Notes: generated from the letters alone by a model not told the origin. DNA of 64,000 nucleotides from Quillaja saponaria (GCA_029379385.1 CM055615.1:5084001-5148000), one strand, 5' to 3'. Shown: positions 9,351 through 23,000, counted from the stretch's first letter. Translations and numbers: made by a program.

Positions 9351-12300
9351 TGTTATAACCTTCTGAAGAAAAAAAATATATATATATAAATAAATAAATA
9401 AATAAAATCAAATTTTAAATAGAGTATATAAATTTACATTATAAATAAATTAATTAATTAAATAACAATATAGTTAAATAGGTAATAAATTGATATCTTA
9501 GTATATGTCGTTATCCTAAAGTAAATAAAATTGTGACCAAATAAAGTTTAAACAAATAGATAATTGAGGTATGTTATAAATATCTCAAAATTTAATTTTT
9601 ACTACGAATAATTCAAATAAATAAACAATACAATTAATATATATATATATACACGCATATAACTAGAATTTATTGTGTACCACTTGATTTAAATATGTGA
9701 TATCAAATTAAGTAATTTTTTTATCTCTTTTGTTATATTGTCTTTCTTGCTTTACTCTCTTTAGCCGATTTTTTTCCTCTCTTTCTTATTTTGTCTTTTC
9801 TTTTGTTTCTCTTTGTTGCTTTCATCCTCCACCGACCTTGCTTGTTTCCTTTTCCCTTGTTCCAGATTTTTCTACAGCCATCTTTGTTGACCAAGACATA
9901 TACTTTCCTCCTTTTCCTTGCTCTTGCTTGTTTTAGTTAGCTATGCACTTGTTGGAAGCGTCCAATTCCAGCCCTTCATAGCAGCTCCATCTTTGGATAT
10001 TTCAATCAGTCTTGCGTTTCTTTTCTGCCTCCTTCAATTCTTGTTAGCTGCCTTTCTATTCTTGCTGGGCATTGCTTTCAGCCTAAGCCTTTTCTAGCCG
10101 TGGACAGTCCTTCATTCTTGACTGAAATTACAGCGTTTATAATCAAGCTTTGGCAGCCATTTATTTCCTCCTAATTGGTATGTGGGTTTGATTAAATTAG
10201 AGCATCCTTGATTCTTCTTCTACCCGTTGCAACATTCAGCCCTTGTCTTGGCTTTAGCAACTCCATAGTTGCTATGAAGTGGAGCAGCAACGTTGGGGCA
10301 TGAAGCTTGGCTGGCAGCAACTTCATCATCATATAGGCAGAGCAATTGGAGTGAAATGGGGGCAGCCACTTGAGAGTTTGGTGTGGGAGGTGAGTTGGTT
10401 TGGAATTAAATACTTGCTTAGTTTAATTACGTTAATTAAAGGAATAGTTAGATGAAGATTTTGAGTAGTTATCTGTAAAGGTGTAAGAATGAAAGCTTAA
10501 AGAGTGTTGAAACATGGAAATTTAGAGTAAATTAATGTGGATTTATCTTGGTTCAAGCCTTATAGTAGCTAGTTAGTTTTAAAGCTAACATGAGAATAAG
10601 TTGATCTGAGTAAAATTTAAGTCAAACTTGATGAAAATTAAGTAATTAGTTTAAGTTAAATGCAAAGTAGAATATGAATATGATTGAACTTGAGAAGTTA
10701 TGTTGGTTTATTGGGATAAGTATATAAACATAGGAATGAGAGTGGAGTGGTTGTGAATGGTGCAGGGGCAGATTTCGTAGGCAACAGAAACTGTGGTATT
10801 TTGAATGCTTTCGGGGAAGAATTAAATTAAGAGTTCAAAATATGAAATGTAGCTTAAGGTCTTGAGATATTTTCTACGAAATTTGTAGCTTGGTTCCAAA
10901 TATGTTCTGAGTTATAGCTGTTAGACTCCAGCTAGGTCAGGCAGAATTCGTAATACTCTATTTTTGGTTCATGTAAGAAATTGAGTGGGTTAATGACAGA
11001 TTTTAGGAAAAGTTTCTAAATAATAAAGATATACATACTTGTCTATTAATAAACCCAACAAATGGAATCGGATTTCGTTTTTCCTAGGGAAAGTTATGTT
11101 CAATTAACTACGGTCAGGTCAAAGCTATCAAAAATCCTGCGTGTTACAGAATTTGATGCAACTTCAAACAATAAACTGTATTGATATACAAATCCAAAAA
11201 TTACAAATGATATACCATTATAAAGCTACATGTGTCTAGTATTTTATAAATTTTACGAAACTGAATTCGGAGTTTCATGGAGAAAAATATGACCGTTAAA
11301 GTGGACACTGGTCCAAACCTTAAGTTTGGACAGCTTTCTTATTTTTAACACACTAAATGTTAACTATTCTTTTCTAATGGTTTCTCCTATTATATGCTTT
11401 GTCAATATATTTAAAAGTCCTCTTCATTGATAACCTTATCACCTAAAGTCTAATTCATATTAATTGACATGTAATAGTTTAAAGGAGAACTTTCATAAAT
11501 AAACCTATATAAATTGAGATATAGGTTTAGTAAATAAAAGAGTATAACAATAACGTTTATGAACTAAGTAGTATTTGAAATTATGAATTTCAGTTCCGGA
11601 TTCCAATGTGAACCTGATGAGACGCATGGACACAAGTGTGAGTGACGAATGAAATGGGTAACAGGTGAGTGGTTAATAGCTGCCTTTAGGGGCTAAATTA
11701 TTATGTGTAACATATGGAAAGTAAGCTAGTGAAGTATTTCAGTAATTTGCTTGAATAATATTTGCTTGATATTGGTTATTGTGATTGACATTAATTGTGT
11801 TTGATAAGGGCCAACTCGTGAACATTTTCTAGAAAATGATTTTCATTTCTGAAATTAAAAATCCAGGTGCACCTAGGATACCCTGATTTAAAATCATGAG
11901 AAATTCTGATTCTGATAAATGTTTTTTTTTTTTTTAAATTGAGTGCTCAGCCCCGGTGGGATGGATTGTGTATGGAGATTAACTTGTTGTGCGGGCGCGT
12001 AAATGCCCGGTAGAGGGTGATATTGTTGTGCGGGGCTGGGTTACTCGTTGGCCCTTTGGTTGTTTTGTTTGATATCATTGTTCTGATAAGTTTGTGATCT
12101 TGTGTATCATATGAATTGTGAATTTGTGAAACCTACAATATGTATGTGTAATGTGAAATGTTATGTGAATCATGTTATATGATGTTAATATATTTGTGAT
12201 ATGCTTGTGTTGTGTGATGCTAGTACCCTTTGGGTACGATTTTCCACTCACTGAGTCCGTAGGACTCACTCCTTTCCTGTGGTTATATTTTTTTTAGTAG

Positions 12301-12764
12301 CAGGACCTCAAAAGAAGTTAACCACTAATATGAGATTTTGCTAAGGATTTGACGACAAGGTATGTCTCGGAATCTCATATTTGAAGTTAAGGATGAAAGT
12401 TTGCAGTCACATTAGAACTGTGGGTATCAAATGTGGTATGATGTAATATTCTAGTACTTGTTTTGTTGATGATGTGAATGGAGCAGAGCTCCTTATGGTC
12501 TTTATATTATGTTGAGTAATAAAAAGAATTTACAGGACTGTATTTTAAGGCATGTTCCATATTGTAAGGGACCTCTGCCGAAATTTTCAGTAAGTATGAT
12601 ATGCTGTAATCAACAAACTTTTAAATGTTAATTTTTGTCTTTATAATTTCTTGGTTTTATTCATTGGTGAGTCAAGAGTCATGGTCATTCCTTATTTGAG
12701 TTAGGGTTACGGAGGTTTGGTTACCATTTCTCCAACCAGTCATGCCTCCATAAGAGGTGTGACA
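9351..12764. mobile_element. Solo LTR, 3.4 kb, Ty3/Gypsy-like, with 5-bp target duplication
   Basis: The element starts TGTTATAACC and ends GGTGTGACA. It is flanked on both sides by CTTAA (9346-9350 and 12765-12769), a perfect 5-bp target site duplication. It contains CTCAGCCCCGGTGGGATGG near 11947, shared in order with a second element at 36509-39404, as are GCTAGTACCC...GGGTACG, CTGCC(G/A)AAATTTTC and the end. No PBS, PPT or polyprotein is present, so the element collapsed to one LTR by LTR-LTR recombination. Length and PBS-free ends fit a long-LTR Gypsy family; the lineage cannot be fixed without an intact member. Confidence 0.85.
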
Positions 12765-13035
12765 CTTAATGTAGAGAATTTTCTTGTGTCTATTAAGGGT
12801 GAACTATAGTCATGCCAATACAAATTGAACAAATAAATCTTTTATGCTACGTTTAACTTCTGAATTTATGAAAATATATAGAGTAGTGAAAATTATAAGT
12901 TGATGAAGTTATTTTTTTAATGGTGTGATCATAATTTACGTAGAAATCACGTACCACTCAATTTTTTTTTATTATTTTTTTCTTTGTCATTTTCAGAAAG
13001 TTTAGAATTAGTGATTGCATTGTTGTTTCAACTGG

Positions 13036-16000
13036 GAGCTCTCTCTTAATTAGGGGTGATGAGAACTTGTCAAAAACTAGGAATAGTTGATGATACGGAC
13101 ACAAATAAATTCAACTTTTGAAAGTTGGCCAAATTTTTCAAAGGGTTTAGAATTAGTGATTGCATTTTTAGTAGAACTGGTAAAAAAAAAATCGAAGTCT
13201 AGCAAGACAAGGACTGACATTATCTAAGTAAAGAAGAAATGCAAGGGAACAAAGACATTGATATTTATTATTAGATTTGATGTAGGCATCTAAAAGATGC
13301 TAATATAGTTCTTTACAAGTATTAATATAATATAAAGAGATTTGTTATGTTTGGTCGTACGGATAGGATAAGATAAGATAACATATCTTATAAAAATTAA
13401 TAAAAATTAGGATACACATGTATAGATAAGCCCTTATCTTATATATCATGTGTTGGTGCATGATCGGATTATGGTTAAATTATTTTTCTCAACTATTTGA
13501 TGCAATATTAGATTTTATCAAATATGATAAATTTTAATATTATTATTATTATTTTTCTGTTTGATTGAACTCTAATATTATTTTGACAAAATTATCATTG
13601 AATAGGAAAAATATATACTTATATTCATTATTTAATGTTACTCATAATAATATTCTTCTATTTTTTAAATCACAAATGATAAGTCATGCAATCCAAATCC
13701 TAAATTATTTAGTAATTTTCAACTTTTGATTATTGTGTTCATATTAACTTCGACTTACCTATTAAAAGGGACGCGTGTAACAACAATATGAGATGCTCAC
13801 TTTATACTTCATTTTTTCAGCTGGGACCCCTCTCTTAAATGGTGTGACGAGAACTTGTCAAAAGTTTGAATTGCACCAATTAAGTTACTAGACTTTTAGA
13901 TTGTATATATTTACCTTATATACATTTTGAATTGTAATAAGCTAGACTTTTAGACTTGTAATTAATACAACGTAGGATATTTATAAACCTAATTGACTGC
14001 ATGGAAATTTTGACTAGAACTGTTCAAATATATTAACTGATCACTCATGTCAATTGTCAATTAATTTTATAATTTTTTATTTAATAAAACATATTATTTA
14101 TCTCCTAATTAAAAAATTTATAAATATTTTTTTTTTCATTCTCCCTGTTAACATTCGAATAAAATAAATCAAGAAATGTAGAATACCACCTAGAATACCA
14201 GACCACCACCTTAGAGTCCAGATTATCAGTTACTATTAGAACTTCTTGTTACGTTTCTCTTATTAATTTAAGAATTAAAATAGTTATGAACTAATTAGAT
14301 ATTATGGACTTTTATTGTAATTATAGTTAGTCCTTTAATGACACTTGATAATGTATAATAAATATAATTTTTAAAATTTAAAATATTTTTAAAATAATAA
14401 ATTATTAATTACACAACACTGAAAACTAATCACACAATAAATAATACAAAATTTTTATATTTATTATTTTAACAAGTGTCCTATGGACACCCTTTAAAAA
14501 AATTCTTGTAGTTATATTAAAGTTAAGTTTGTAATTTGATTATTAGACATATTAAAGTTTATCTATATAAAAACTTAATTTTTAGTGAATAATTATAGTG
14601 ATATTATCTAAGTCTTATATTTGATAAATTTCTTATCTAGAAAATTCAAACTCACAATGAGAGGAGGATCTTTAATTATTTTATTAAGACGTGTAAATTT
14701 AAACTCTTGTCCTTCCAATTATTCTTGTAAACCAAAAATGAAACAAGAACTCCCCCTGTCTTCCTTTCCTGGTCATGCAAGCATTGAGACCAAACTTGTT
14801 GGGGAAGAAGATAAGTCCTTTAATTCTTCCCTGTCCTATACCAAATCAAAACTAATCAATAACACTAGATATTAAGAGTTTGACTTGACTTAGTAAATAG
14901 ATGTTAGTGGATTCGATTAAGTTTCAATCTTAAAGTCGTCCTGGTAGGCTAGTATGTGGATTATATTCTGTCTTCACCTGGAAAAGAATGAAATACTTTT
15001 ATATATATAAGTCGCAAGACTGAGCAACGGTCTCTTACAAATAAACAAACCACCATGCTTGATGTGAAATATAATTGTAAGGTGTACGACACGTAGGTCC
15101 ACTATTTGTATCGTCGTAGGAGTACACTGCAAGCAGGAACTGTCAATTATAAAGTCAGGCGTGGTTTGATCTAGTCAGTCTCTCATTCTAGTTTTTAATT
15201 ATGTTTCCTCAATAGGTAATGACTGATTGTAAGTCAATTATCATTCTTTTAGCGATTAAATTAAATATTTATTTTTTTATACCTTTTGAGACAGTTAATT
15301 TTTTTTTTATATTAATATTATCTGAAAGTATTTTACCAAAATAGATTAGTATAGTCACCCATAAATTGTAACATGGTAATTTTTTGTAAATGATATTTTT
15401 CTCTCTTTGTTTATATATATTTCTTATTTATTTTTCTCAGTATTTTCTTAGATATTTTTTTCAAAATTCTTAAAATTCATATGAAAGTATCAAACATCTG
15501 CATCCTTTTTCTATTTTGTTATTATTTTATCTTAATTTGTTTTATTTTACAAAATATTTAGAATACATATTATAGAATATTAATGACATTATTTTTTTTT
15601 TTCCTAAAGTTATCCACAGTGAAATACAATTTTATAAATATATAAAACAAAATATTAAGTTTTCCAAAAGATACATAAATTTTATCTCATAATATGAATA
15701 AAAATAAATAAATGTGCAAAAATATTATCATAAGATACTATTTTCTGGTGACTATAATCACCGGATTTTGGTTAATTGCCTTGAATGATATAAAACAGTG
15801 CCACAAATGATACAAAAAAAATGAGTGTCTATTGCGATAATGATTTCTAAGTTAAGGCCATTAAATGATAGTTAACTCTCAACATTAAAGACTCGCTCTG
15901 TGTTTTAACCAACTTTCTATTGATTTACCAAAAGGCAATGTCCTGTTAGTGACACTTGAAGAATTTTATAATGATTAAGGTTAACAAAACAAATGAAAGT

Positions 16001-16056
16001 AATTAGAGAGACACAAAGATATATATGATTCGACTCTCATCCTATTCTATAGGTGA
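13036..16056. repeat. Segmental duplication copy A, block 1
   Basis: This block aligns collinearly with 44497-47434 (copy B). Shared landmarks include CTCTCTCTTAATT, ACGCGTGTAACAA...TGAGATGCTCAC, GTCCAGATTATCA and GTACGACACGTAGG-like sequence. Small indels are common and identity is roughly 85-90% by eye. No gene is visible in either copy; the open frames here are not conserved between copies. Confidence 0.85.
15083..15170. repeat. TGTACGACACGTAGG repeat, copy 1 of 4
   Basis: An ~90-bp unit starts TGTACGACACGTAGG and ends GGCGTGGTTTGAT. Other copies are at 31463-31551, 31953-32040 and 46437-46520. The copy at 46437 is this copy's partner in the segmental duplication; the two near 31-32 kb are additional. 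Confidence 0.75.
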
Positions 16057-16061
16057 AGAGT

Positions 16062-16745
16062 TGTTGGTTAGTATTACAATAATCAATAACAAAAATTACA
16101 ATAAAAAATAAATAAACTATTGTAAATAAATAATTAAATTCAAATTTAGTCAAGAAATATGTAGAGGCTAAGATGAGACACGAATATATCATTTTCTTTG
16201 AGATATTTCGTGCCACCATCGTGATTACTTAACCGATGCAGAGGTTTCTTGACACGTTGCCCCATAATACAATAGCTCAGCTACTACACAGAGTATGTCT
16301 TTCAATGCTCTGCACAGGAAAGAAGACGAGTTCTCCCTACCCACACCTTTCCTTGCCCAATGTATAATAGAATATAAAAATGGAATTATTAGAATTGTAT
16401 GTATATAGTGTTCTATATATGTATGCAATTGAAAGTGAGAATGTAGGGTATATATAGTTGTAGGATTTGTAACTCTTATATCAATATAATAATTGAAATG
16501 AATAGGGAATTAAGTGGTATAAGTTACAAAATCAAATATTGAATTGTAACAATTCAATTGTAATAAAATGCTGAATTTTAAAAACTCAATTAATAGTTGT
16601 GGTTACAAATTCAAATCAATTGAATTTTTTCTTGTAACTCCTTCATTCAAAACTTTTTTTAATTTTGTAACTCCCAAAATTATAATTTAAAAAATATCTC
16701 ATAAACTCCATATGTAATTATAATAATTATTGAAATATCATAACA
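16062..16745 (-). repeat. Copia 3' LTR (element sense)
   Basis: The LTR starts TGTTGG and ends AACA on the plus strand. It matches 21288-21998 over its length except for a short insertion in the latter (AATTTCAATTTTAAAATTAA near 21730). Confidence 0.88.
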
Positions 16746-17337
16746 ATCCCCCACTTATTTCAATAACAAATATAAAAATATATTCTACACAATATTGGGC
16801 AAAAATAGCCTACCATGCTTAATGAAAGTAGCAATGGTTTGAACTTTAACTTAGCATTTCTACAAAACTTGGTCCAGAGTTAATAGTGGTAGTATGACCT
16901 TGAACTATGACTGCTTAAAGGATTCAAGAAATATGTCTTGCACATAATAGCCAGGTGCAAATTTTGAATTCATAAGCCAGCACTTTATGGCCTTGTGCTT
17001 ATCTTAGTTTCATGAGTGTTATAGAGAATTTAGCCTAGTTCTCATAAGAGCAGCCCCACTCCAACACTCACATAGGTGAAATCTATCATGAGTGCTTTTG
17101 CAATTAGTAACACTCTACTTATAAGGGCTACAGATTTCATTAAGAGTTAAAATAATTCAACCTTACATCTCATTGTAGAATAGATGCACATATACCATAG
17201 GGATGGTTTTGTAAATATATGCATTTATATATTTAGTTGTGCATTACACATCCAAACTACTCTATGATTCGTTATTCTCTTGGAATCTATCTCTTAGGAT
17301 CTCTAATCACTAGGTTGGGTATCCTTATAGGTAGTTT

Positions 17338-17598
17338 CTACTCTTTAAGCTTAAGACTCATCCCCCTCGATATACTCCAGATCTTTTCTCTTGCTAGAGA
17401 TCTTGTCAAAGGATTAGCAAGATTATTATTTGATTTCACATAACTCACATGAATGGCACTATTACTCAAATATGATCTTATCATACTGTGTTTTCTTCTT
17501 ATAGATCTGGACTTACTATTATAAATATGATTTTTAACTCTATCGATGGTAGCAGTACTGTCACAATGAATTAAGATGGGTGGTACTGTTTTTTCCAA
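17338..17598 (-). pseudogene. Copia RNase H fragment
   Basis: The minus-strand frame reads HCDSTATIDRVKN and SRSIRRKHSMIRSYLSN, then NLANPLTRSLAREK, the conserved end of Copia RNase H. It is open for 86 residues, with stops on both sides. Confidence 0.9.
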
Positions 17599-17868
17599 AT
17601 TGAAATTTCTTGTATTAAATCACTCAACTAGGTGGCTTTTTCACTAACTAAAGCTAAAGCAATAAGCTCAGCTTCTACGGTTGACATAGCAATTATTTGT
17701 TGTTTCTTAGATTTCCAACAAATAAAACCACCATTTAAAGTAGAAATATAACCAGTAGTAGATATGGAATCACCTGACAAAGTATTCCAATCAGCATTAG
17801 AATAGCCCTCAAGTACAGCTGGGTATTTTTGATAAAATATCCCTTTATATTTTAGTGATATTCAGATA

Positions 17869-18595
17869 TTATATAATATGTTTTATAGCATGCCAATGCT
17901 CAATATTTGGCTTACTTGTAAATCTGCCAAGTAATCCTACAACATATGTAATGTCAAGTCTAGTATAATCAGTTAAATAACAGAAATTCCTTATTATACT
18001 AGCATACTCCTTTTGATTTACAATAAATCTATCATCATACATGAGTTCTAAATGAACATTAGATACAAAAAGAGTAGTCTTGCAATCAACGTAATTGTAT
18101 TTTTGCAAGATTTTATTCACATAATGTGCTTGATCTAAATATATCCTATCATGTTTTAGTAATTTTCTTACCAAGAATAACATTAGTTTCACCAAGATCT
18201 TTTATATCAAATTTTTTGTGAAACAAGTTTTTGGTTTCTTTAACTACATTATAATTAGAACCAAAAATTAACATATTATCCACATACAAGGTAATAATAA
18301 CATGAAAATCACCAATAGATTTGTAGTATAGACATTTATCACACTTATTTGATTTAAAACCATTTTCTATCGTGCACATATCAAATTTTTCATACTATTG
18401 TTTCGGGGCTTGTTTCAATCTGTATAAGGATTTAGATAACATACAAACTTTATTTTCTTGCCCATTCATAATAAACTCGTCGGGTTGATCCATATATATT
18501 TCTTCTTCTAAATCTCCATTTAAAAAATTTGTTTTAACATACACTTGATGTATCAACAAATTATGTATAGAAGCTATAACAATCAACAATCTAAT
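17869..18595 (-). pseudogene. Copia reverse transcriptase fragments
   Basis: Three adjoining minus-strand frames carry conserved RT segments: QVYVKTNFLNGDLEEEIYM and SLYRLKQAPKQ (18395-18589), then LYVDNMLIFGSN with KFDIKDLG (18149-18379), then YASIIRNFCYLTDYTRLDI (17869-18195). The catalytic YVDD has become YVDN. Frames change between segments. Confidence 0.92.
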
Positions 18596-18896
18596 AGATG
18601 TTATTCTAGTAACTAGAGAAAAAGTATCACAGAAGTCTAAATTTTCTTTTTGTTTAAAATCTTTGGCTACAAGCCTAGCTTTAAACTTATCTATGTACCA
18701 TCCGGTTTTAATTTTTTTTTTCTAAGAACCCATTTACACCCTATGATTTTACAACCTGGAGGTAAATCTACTAATTTCTATATTTTATTAGAGATTAGTG
18801 ATTCTATCTTATTGTTTATAGCTTCTTTCCAAAAAATTGAGTTAGATGATGCTAGTGCTTCTTAAAAAGTAATTATTTTTTTCTCAATATTATAAA

Positions 18897-19940
18897 CTAA
18901 ATAGTCAGGCAAAAATCTTTTTCTATTCTAACTCTTTTACTCCTTCTTGATTCCACAAATTCAATATAAGATGAAGGAGTAGAAGAAGAGGTTTCAAAAA
19001 TATTTCTTTTAAAAATTTCTTGGCCCCCACTATTCTTAGTTCTAAAAGGAAATTTTTTTTCATGAAAAATAGTATTAGTTGACTCAATAATCACATTATT
19101 ATCAAGATTTAAAAATCAACAAGTAAGACTATTCAAAATATAACCACGAAAAACACAAGTAGAAGCCTGAATACCAATTTTGGATCTTTTTGGATCCACT
19201 ATTTTCACATAAGCTAAGCACCCCTAAACTTTAAAATATTTCAAGTTTGGTTTGTGATTATTCCAAAACTCAAAAGGTGTTTTATTAGATTATTTATGGG
19301 AAACTCTATTCAACAAGTAACAAGCTATTAAAATTACTTCTCCCAAAAAATTAGAAGGAGCACTAGCATGAACAAGCCTAACATTACACATATTTATTAA
19401 AGTCATATTTTTTTCTTTCAGCTATCCCATTAGAAGCTAGAGAATAAGGAAGAGTAACTTCATGAACAATTCCTAAAGATTGTACAAAAGTTCAAACTCA
19501 TTTGATTCATATTCTCCTCTTCTATCATTACAAAAACTTTTAATTTTTCTATCAAATTTGTTTTCTACCTCATTTAGAAAAATTTTAAATTTTTCAAAAG
19601 CATCACTTTTATTTTTCATTAAATACACATAAGCATATTATAAGAAATCGTCTATAAAAGTTATAAAATATCTATTTCCAACACGAGTTAAAACTCTTTC
19701 AAATTCACAAATATTAACATGAATCAAATCTAAAAGTTCAGAAGACCTTTTGACACTTTTTTGAGGTTTTTTTAATAATTTTTGTCAAACAAAAAAAATC
19801 ATACATTTCAAAATTTCTATCAAATTTTGGAATCAATCCTTAGTTACTCATCCTTTGAATATATTTACTATTCAAATGACATAAACGTTCATGTTACAAG
19901 TTAAAGAAGAAAGCATATAAATAGAAGTAGAAGGCATTTT
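18897..19940 (-). pseudogene. Copia integrase region, strongly degenerate
   Basis: Minus-strand fragments include AYVKIVDPKRSKIGIQ and CVFRGY near 19140-19200, matching the C-terminal part of Copia integrase, and a Ser-rich linker with SRRSKRVR (18897-19094). The integrase catalytic core is broken by many stops and I cannot place its acidic residues. Confidence 0.65.
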
Positions 19941-19942
19941 AT

Positions 19943-20886
19943 TCATATCAATATTCGTCTTAAACATACCATCACAAGCATAACCCTTACGCACAAAGTT
20001 TTCATTTTTGGTGATAACATATTGGTTAGATTCAATAGTTTGCTTGAAGCCTGCTTTCTTGAGAAGAAAGAAGACAAAAGATTTTTTCTTATCTGGGGTG
20101 TATAAAGAACATTGATAAGTTTAACAACACACCTAGACGTGAAATTTATTTCCACCTTACCTTCACCTAAATTTGAGGTAGTGTGGGAGTCACCAAGCAT
20201 CACTTCATTTGGCTCATCATAAGGTACATATTTTTTAAACTGATATTTTTCACAGTAGACATGCCTAGTGGCACATGAGTATGCCCACCAACCTTTGGAC
20301 CCTCCAATCATATTTATTTCAGTGATCATTACCACAAGTGACTCCTCGGTAACGTTGGCTTGAGGAATTGGCCTACGTTTCCAGAATTTACAAACTCTAG
20401 CAGTATGTCCAAGCTTGCCACATATATAGCATGCTTCATCAAAGGGTGTTAAAGGTGGTCCTTTATTTTTTATGCTATTATTAAAATTACCTCTATTTTG
20501 GTAAAGATTTTTAAAAGATTTTTTCATATGCTTACTCTTTGGCTTCAGTTGGGCATTATTTTTCATGTTCTGACCTTTGAAAAGTTTACCATTAATTCCA
20601 AGAGAATTTACCTTGACATTGGAATTACCATTGCCATTATGTATGATGATTAAATCTTGACTTATAGCTTCCTCCTCAACACGGATGCGAGTAATGAACT
20701 TTTCAATGTAGTCTCCTTTTGTTTGTGATGTAAAGCTTTTTGGAACTCCCTCCATGTAGAAGGAAGTTTGTCAATGATTGCAGCAACTAGAAGATTATCA
20801 TAAATCCATATGCCTTCGGATCTCACTTCATTTGCTACCATTTGAAATTTTTGAGTTTGTTCAATAACAGATTGGTCATCCACCAT
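19943..20886 (-). pseudogene. Copia gag and protease fragment
   Basis: Gag is split over two frames (20662-20886 and 19943-20755); the first reads [20 protein letters not shown]. The CCHC zinc knuckle CYICGKLGHTARVC is intact. The aspartic protease region follows as WWAYSCATRHV, where the catalytic Asp (normally DSGA or DS(C/G)A) is Tyr. A glycine-rich MLGDSHT flap region and NVLYTPQIRKNLLSS follow, typical of Copia proteases. Confidence 0.92.
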
Positions 20887-21287
20887 TTGATATTTGAAAA
20901 ATCTGCTAGCAGCATATTTTTTTGCTCCAGCCTATTCAATATCATATTTTTTTCTACAAGGAATTATAACAACACATCAGTTTTTTCCCATTTGATTGGT
21001 CATCCATATGCCTCTTCATCATTTTCCCATTTTTCAGTTTTTTCTTTATTTTTTTTCTTTTCATCATCTGACATACCATCAGTTAAAACTTTATGAGGAT
21101 TCTTCTCAATTAGAACTTAGAATACCTTTAGTAGATTGAGATAGAACAACACATTTCCTTTCCACCTATTGAAATGAACTTCATTGAAGCAGAATGGTTT
21201 GTTTTTAGTCACCAACAACTCCCTCATTCATGACTCCAACAGCAGGTTCCATTTTATTTTATTTTTAAATTGAATTTGTCTTAAAAT

Positions 21288-21998
21288 TATTGGTGAGTAT
21301 TACAATAATCAATAACAAAAATTACAATAAAAAATAAATAAACTATTGTAAATAAATAATTAAATTCAAACTTAGTCAAGAAATATGTAGAGGCTGAGAT
21401 AAGGCACAAATATGTTGTTTTCTTTAAGACAATTCGTGCCACCATGGTGATTACTTAACCAATGCAGAGGTTTCTTGACACGTTGCCCCTAGGATATAAC
21501 AGCTCAACTACTGCACAGAGTATGTCTCTCAATTCTCTGTACAAGAAAGGAGACGAGTTCTCCCTACCCACACCTTTCCTTGCCCAATGTATAATAAAAT
21601 ATAAAGATGGAATTATAACAATTGTATGTATATAGTGTTGTATATATGTATGCAATTGAAAATGGGAATGTAGGGTACATATAGTTGTAGGATTTATAAC
21701 TCTTATATCAATATAATAATTGAAACAAATTTCAATTTTAAAATTAAAATGAATAGAGAATTAAGTGGTATAAGTTACAAAATCAAATATTAAATTGTAA
21801 CAATTCAATTGTAATAAAATGCTGAATTTTAAAAACTCAATTAAGAGTTGTGGTTACAAATTCAAATCAACTGAATTTTTTCTTGTAACTTTATCATTCA
21901 AAACTTTTTTGAATTTTGTAACTCTCAAAATTATAATTTAAAAAATATGCCTCATAAACTCCATCATTAATTATAATAATTATTGAAATATCATAACA
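21288..21998 (-). repeat. Copia 5' LTR (element sense)
   Basis: This is the partner of 16062-16745. Its outer end abuts AGAGC at 21999-22003, which nearly matches AGAGT before 16062. The inner end is TATTGG rather than TGTTGG. Confidence 0.87.
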
Positions 21999-22429
21999 AG
22001 AGCAGTATATTATGCATTGTTTATTTATGATGCTTACTACTCACATGTTTTACAATAGTAGAGCATTCAATTTATATGCTTACAAGACAATCACCGGTTT
22101 CAATTATAATAATCAACATGCACGATTATCTGAACTACAGATGATTGATGATCTGATTAGCATAATCAACTAATTTCTATCAATCATAATAAATTATATT
22201 TAACATTTCCTGCAAGATGAATGTTCTTTGAAAAATATAAAGAAAATAACAATAAGATGAATTTTGTAATTCTCACATTGATTTATGATCTTGTGAGTTT
22301 TTATATTTATAGATATTACAAGTCAATGATTTTAATACAAATTCTAACGGTCCTGTAATTTCTTATGCCAAGCCAAGAGTCTTGACACCAATAACAGTTA
22401 AAAAAGCAAAGGCACTGATAATGATATCT

Positions 22430-23000
22430 AGACCATAATCTTCAGAACCAACCCGAGCTTCTTGGTTTTGAAATTATAGGCCAAATATTCAATAAAGTGT
22501 AACAAAAAAGAGAAACAAAGAACAATGCATAGGCAAAAAAGTATTTGCAAGAAGATACTCCAAGCAAATTTAGAAAATTAGACAACCTTGCTACACAGTG
22601 AATTGTCCAAATAAAATGTGCAGGCCAAAATCCCAAAAAGAATAGATGAATTTCTAATTACAGTGATGCTAGTTACAAACAAAACAATTGCTGCCTGTCC
22701 CAAAATGAAACACACAATAACTAAAACGACATGTAAGATCTTCCCACTAATTCATATCCATCTCATATGTAAAAGAAAGATTTCACTAATCAACTGTAAG
22801 TCTACTACAAACAGACTACTATACTGTTTGGCAATCTCAATTATGCTTGTGTGTCTATTCAGGAACATATTTTAGATACTTAACTGCAGGATGCTCAGGA
22901 CAAAAAGCAACAAGAAGAAAGGGAGGAAAGTGATAAAACTCCAAAAACTTAGCAACAACACTTGTAGGAACCTCCAAGGTTAATATAGGAACTTAGCTAA
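22430..23000 (-). pseudogene. Unrecognised multi-span membrane protein relic, copy A
   Basis: The minus strand encodes hydrophobic, aromatic-rich stretches: VPTSVVAKFLEFYHFPPFLL followed by AFCPEHPAVKYLKYVPE (about 22860-22985), a segment with CFILGQAAIVLFVTSITVI in one frame, and FIWTIHCVARLSNFLN then YALFFVSLFCYTLLNIWPI (about 22460-22630). Frames change and stops occur, so it is not translatable. Copy B (47870-48430) has the same pieces with its own breaks. The pattern suggests a host membrane protein gene or a captured piece of one; I do not recognise the family. Confidence 0.4.

Larger units (their letters stand above)
16062..21998 (-). mobile_element. Degenerate Ty1/Copia retrotransposon, minus orientation
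   Basis: The two LTRs are 16062-16745 (3' LTR in element sense) and 21288-21998 (5' LTR). The polypurine tract reads TAAGTGGGGGA on the minus strand beside 16746. Flanking AGAGT/AGAGC is a 4-of-5 target duplication. The other copy of the segmental duplication is empty at the matching point (about 47435). Minus-strand order is gag with CCHC knuckle, protease, integrase, RT and RNase H, the Copia order. All domains carry stops or shifts. Two catalytic changes are readable: the protease Asp is Tyr (WWAYSCATRH) and the RT YVDD box is YVDN. The element is dead. Confidence 0.93.

Noticed and set aside
9730..9936. 68-codon plus-strand frame rich in Phe and Ser
   Set aside because: It lies in pyrimidine-rich sequence inside the solo LTR and shows no protein-like pattern.
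14621..14875. 84-codon plus-strand frame in copy A
   Set aside because: The frame is not kept in the partner region of copy B (around 46090-46340), so coding is unlikely.
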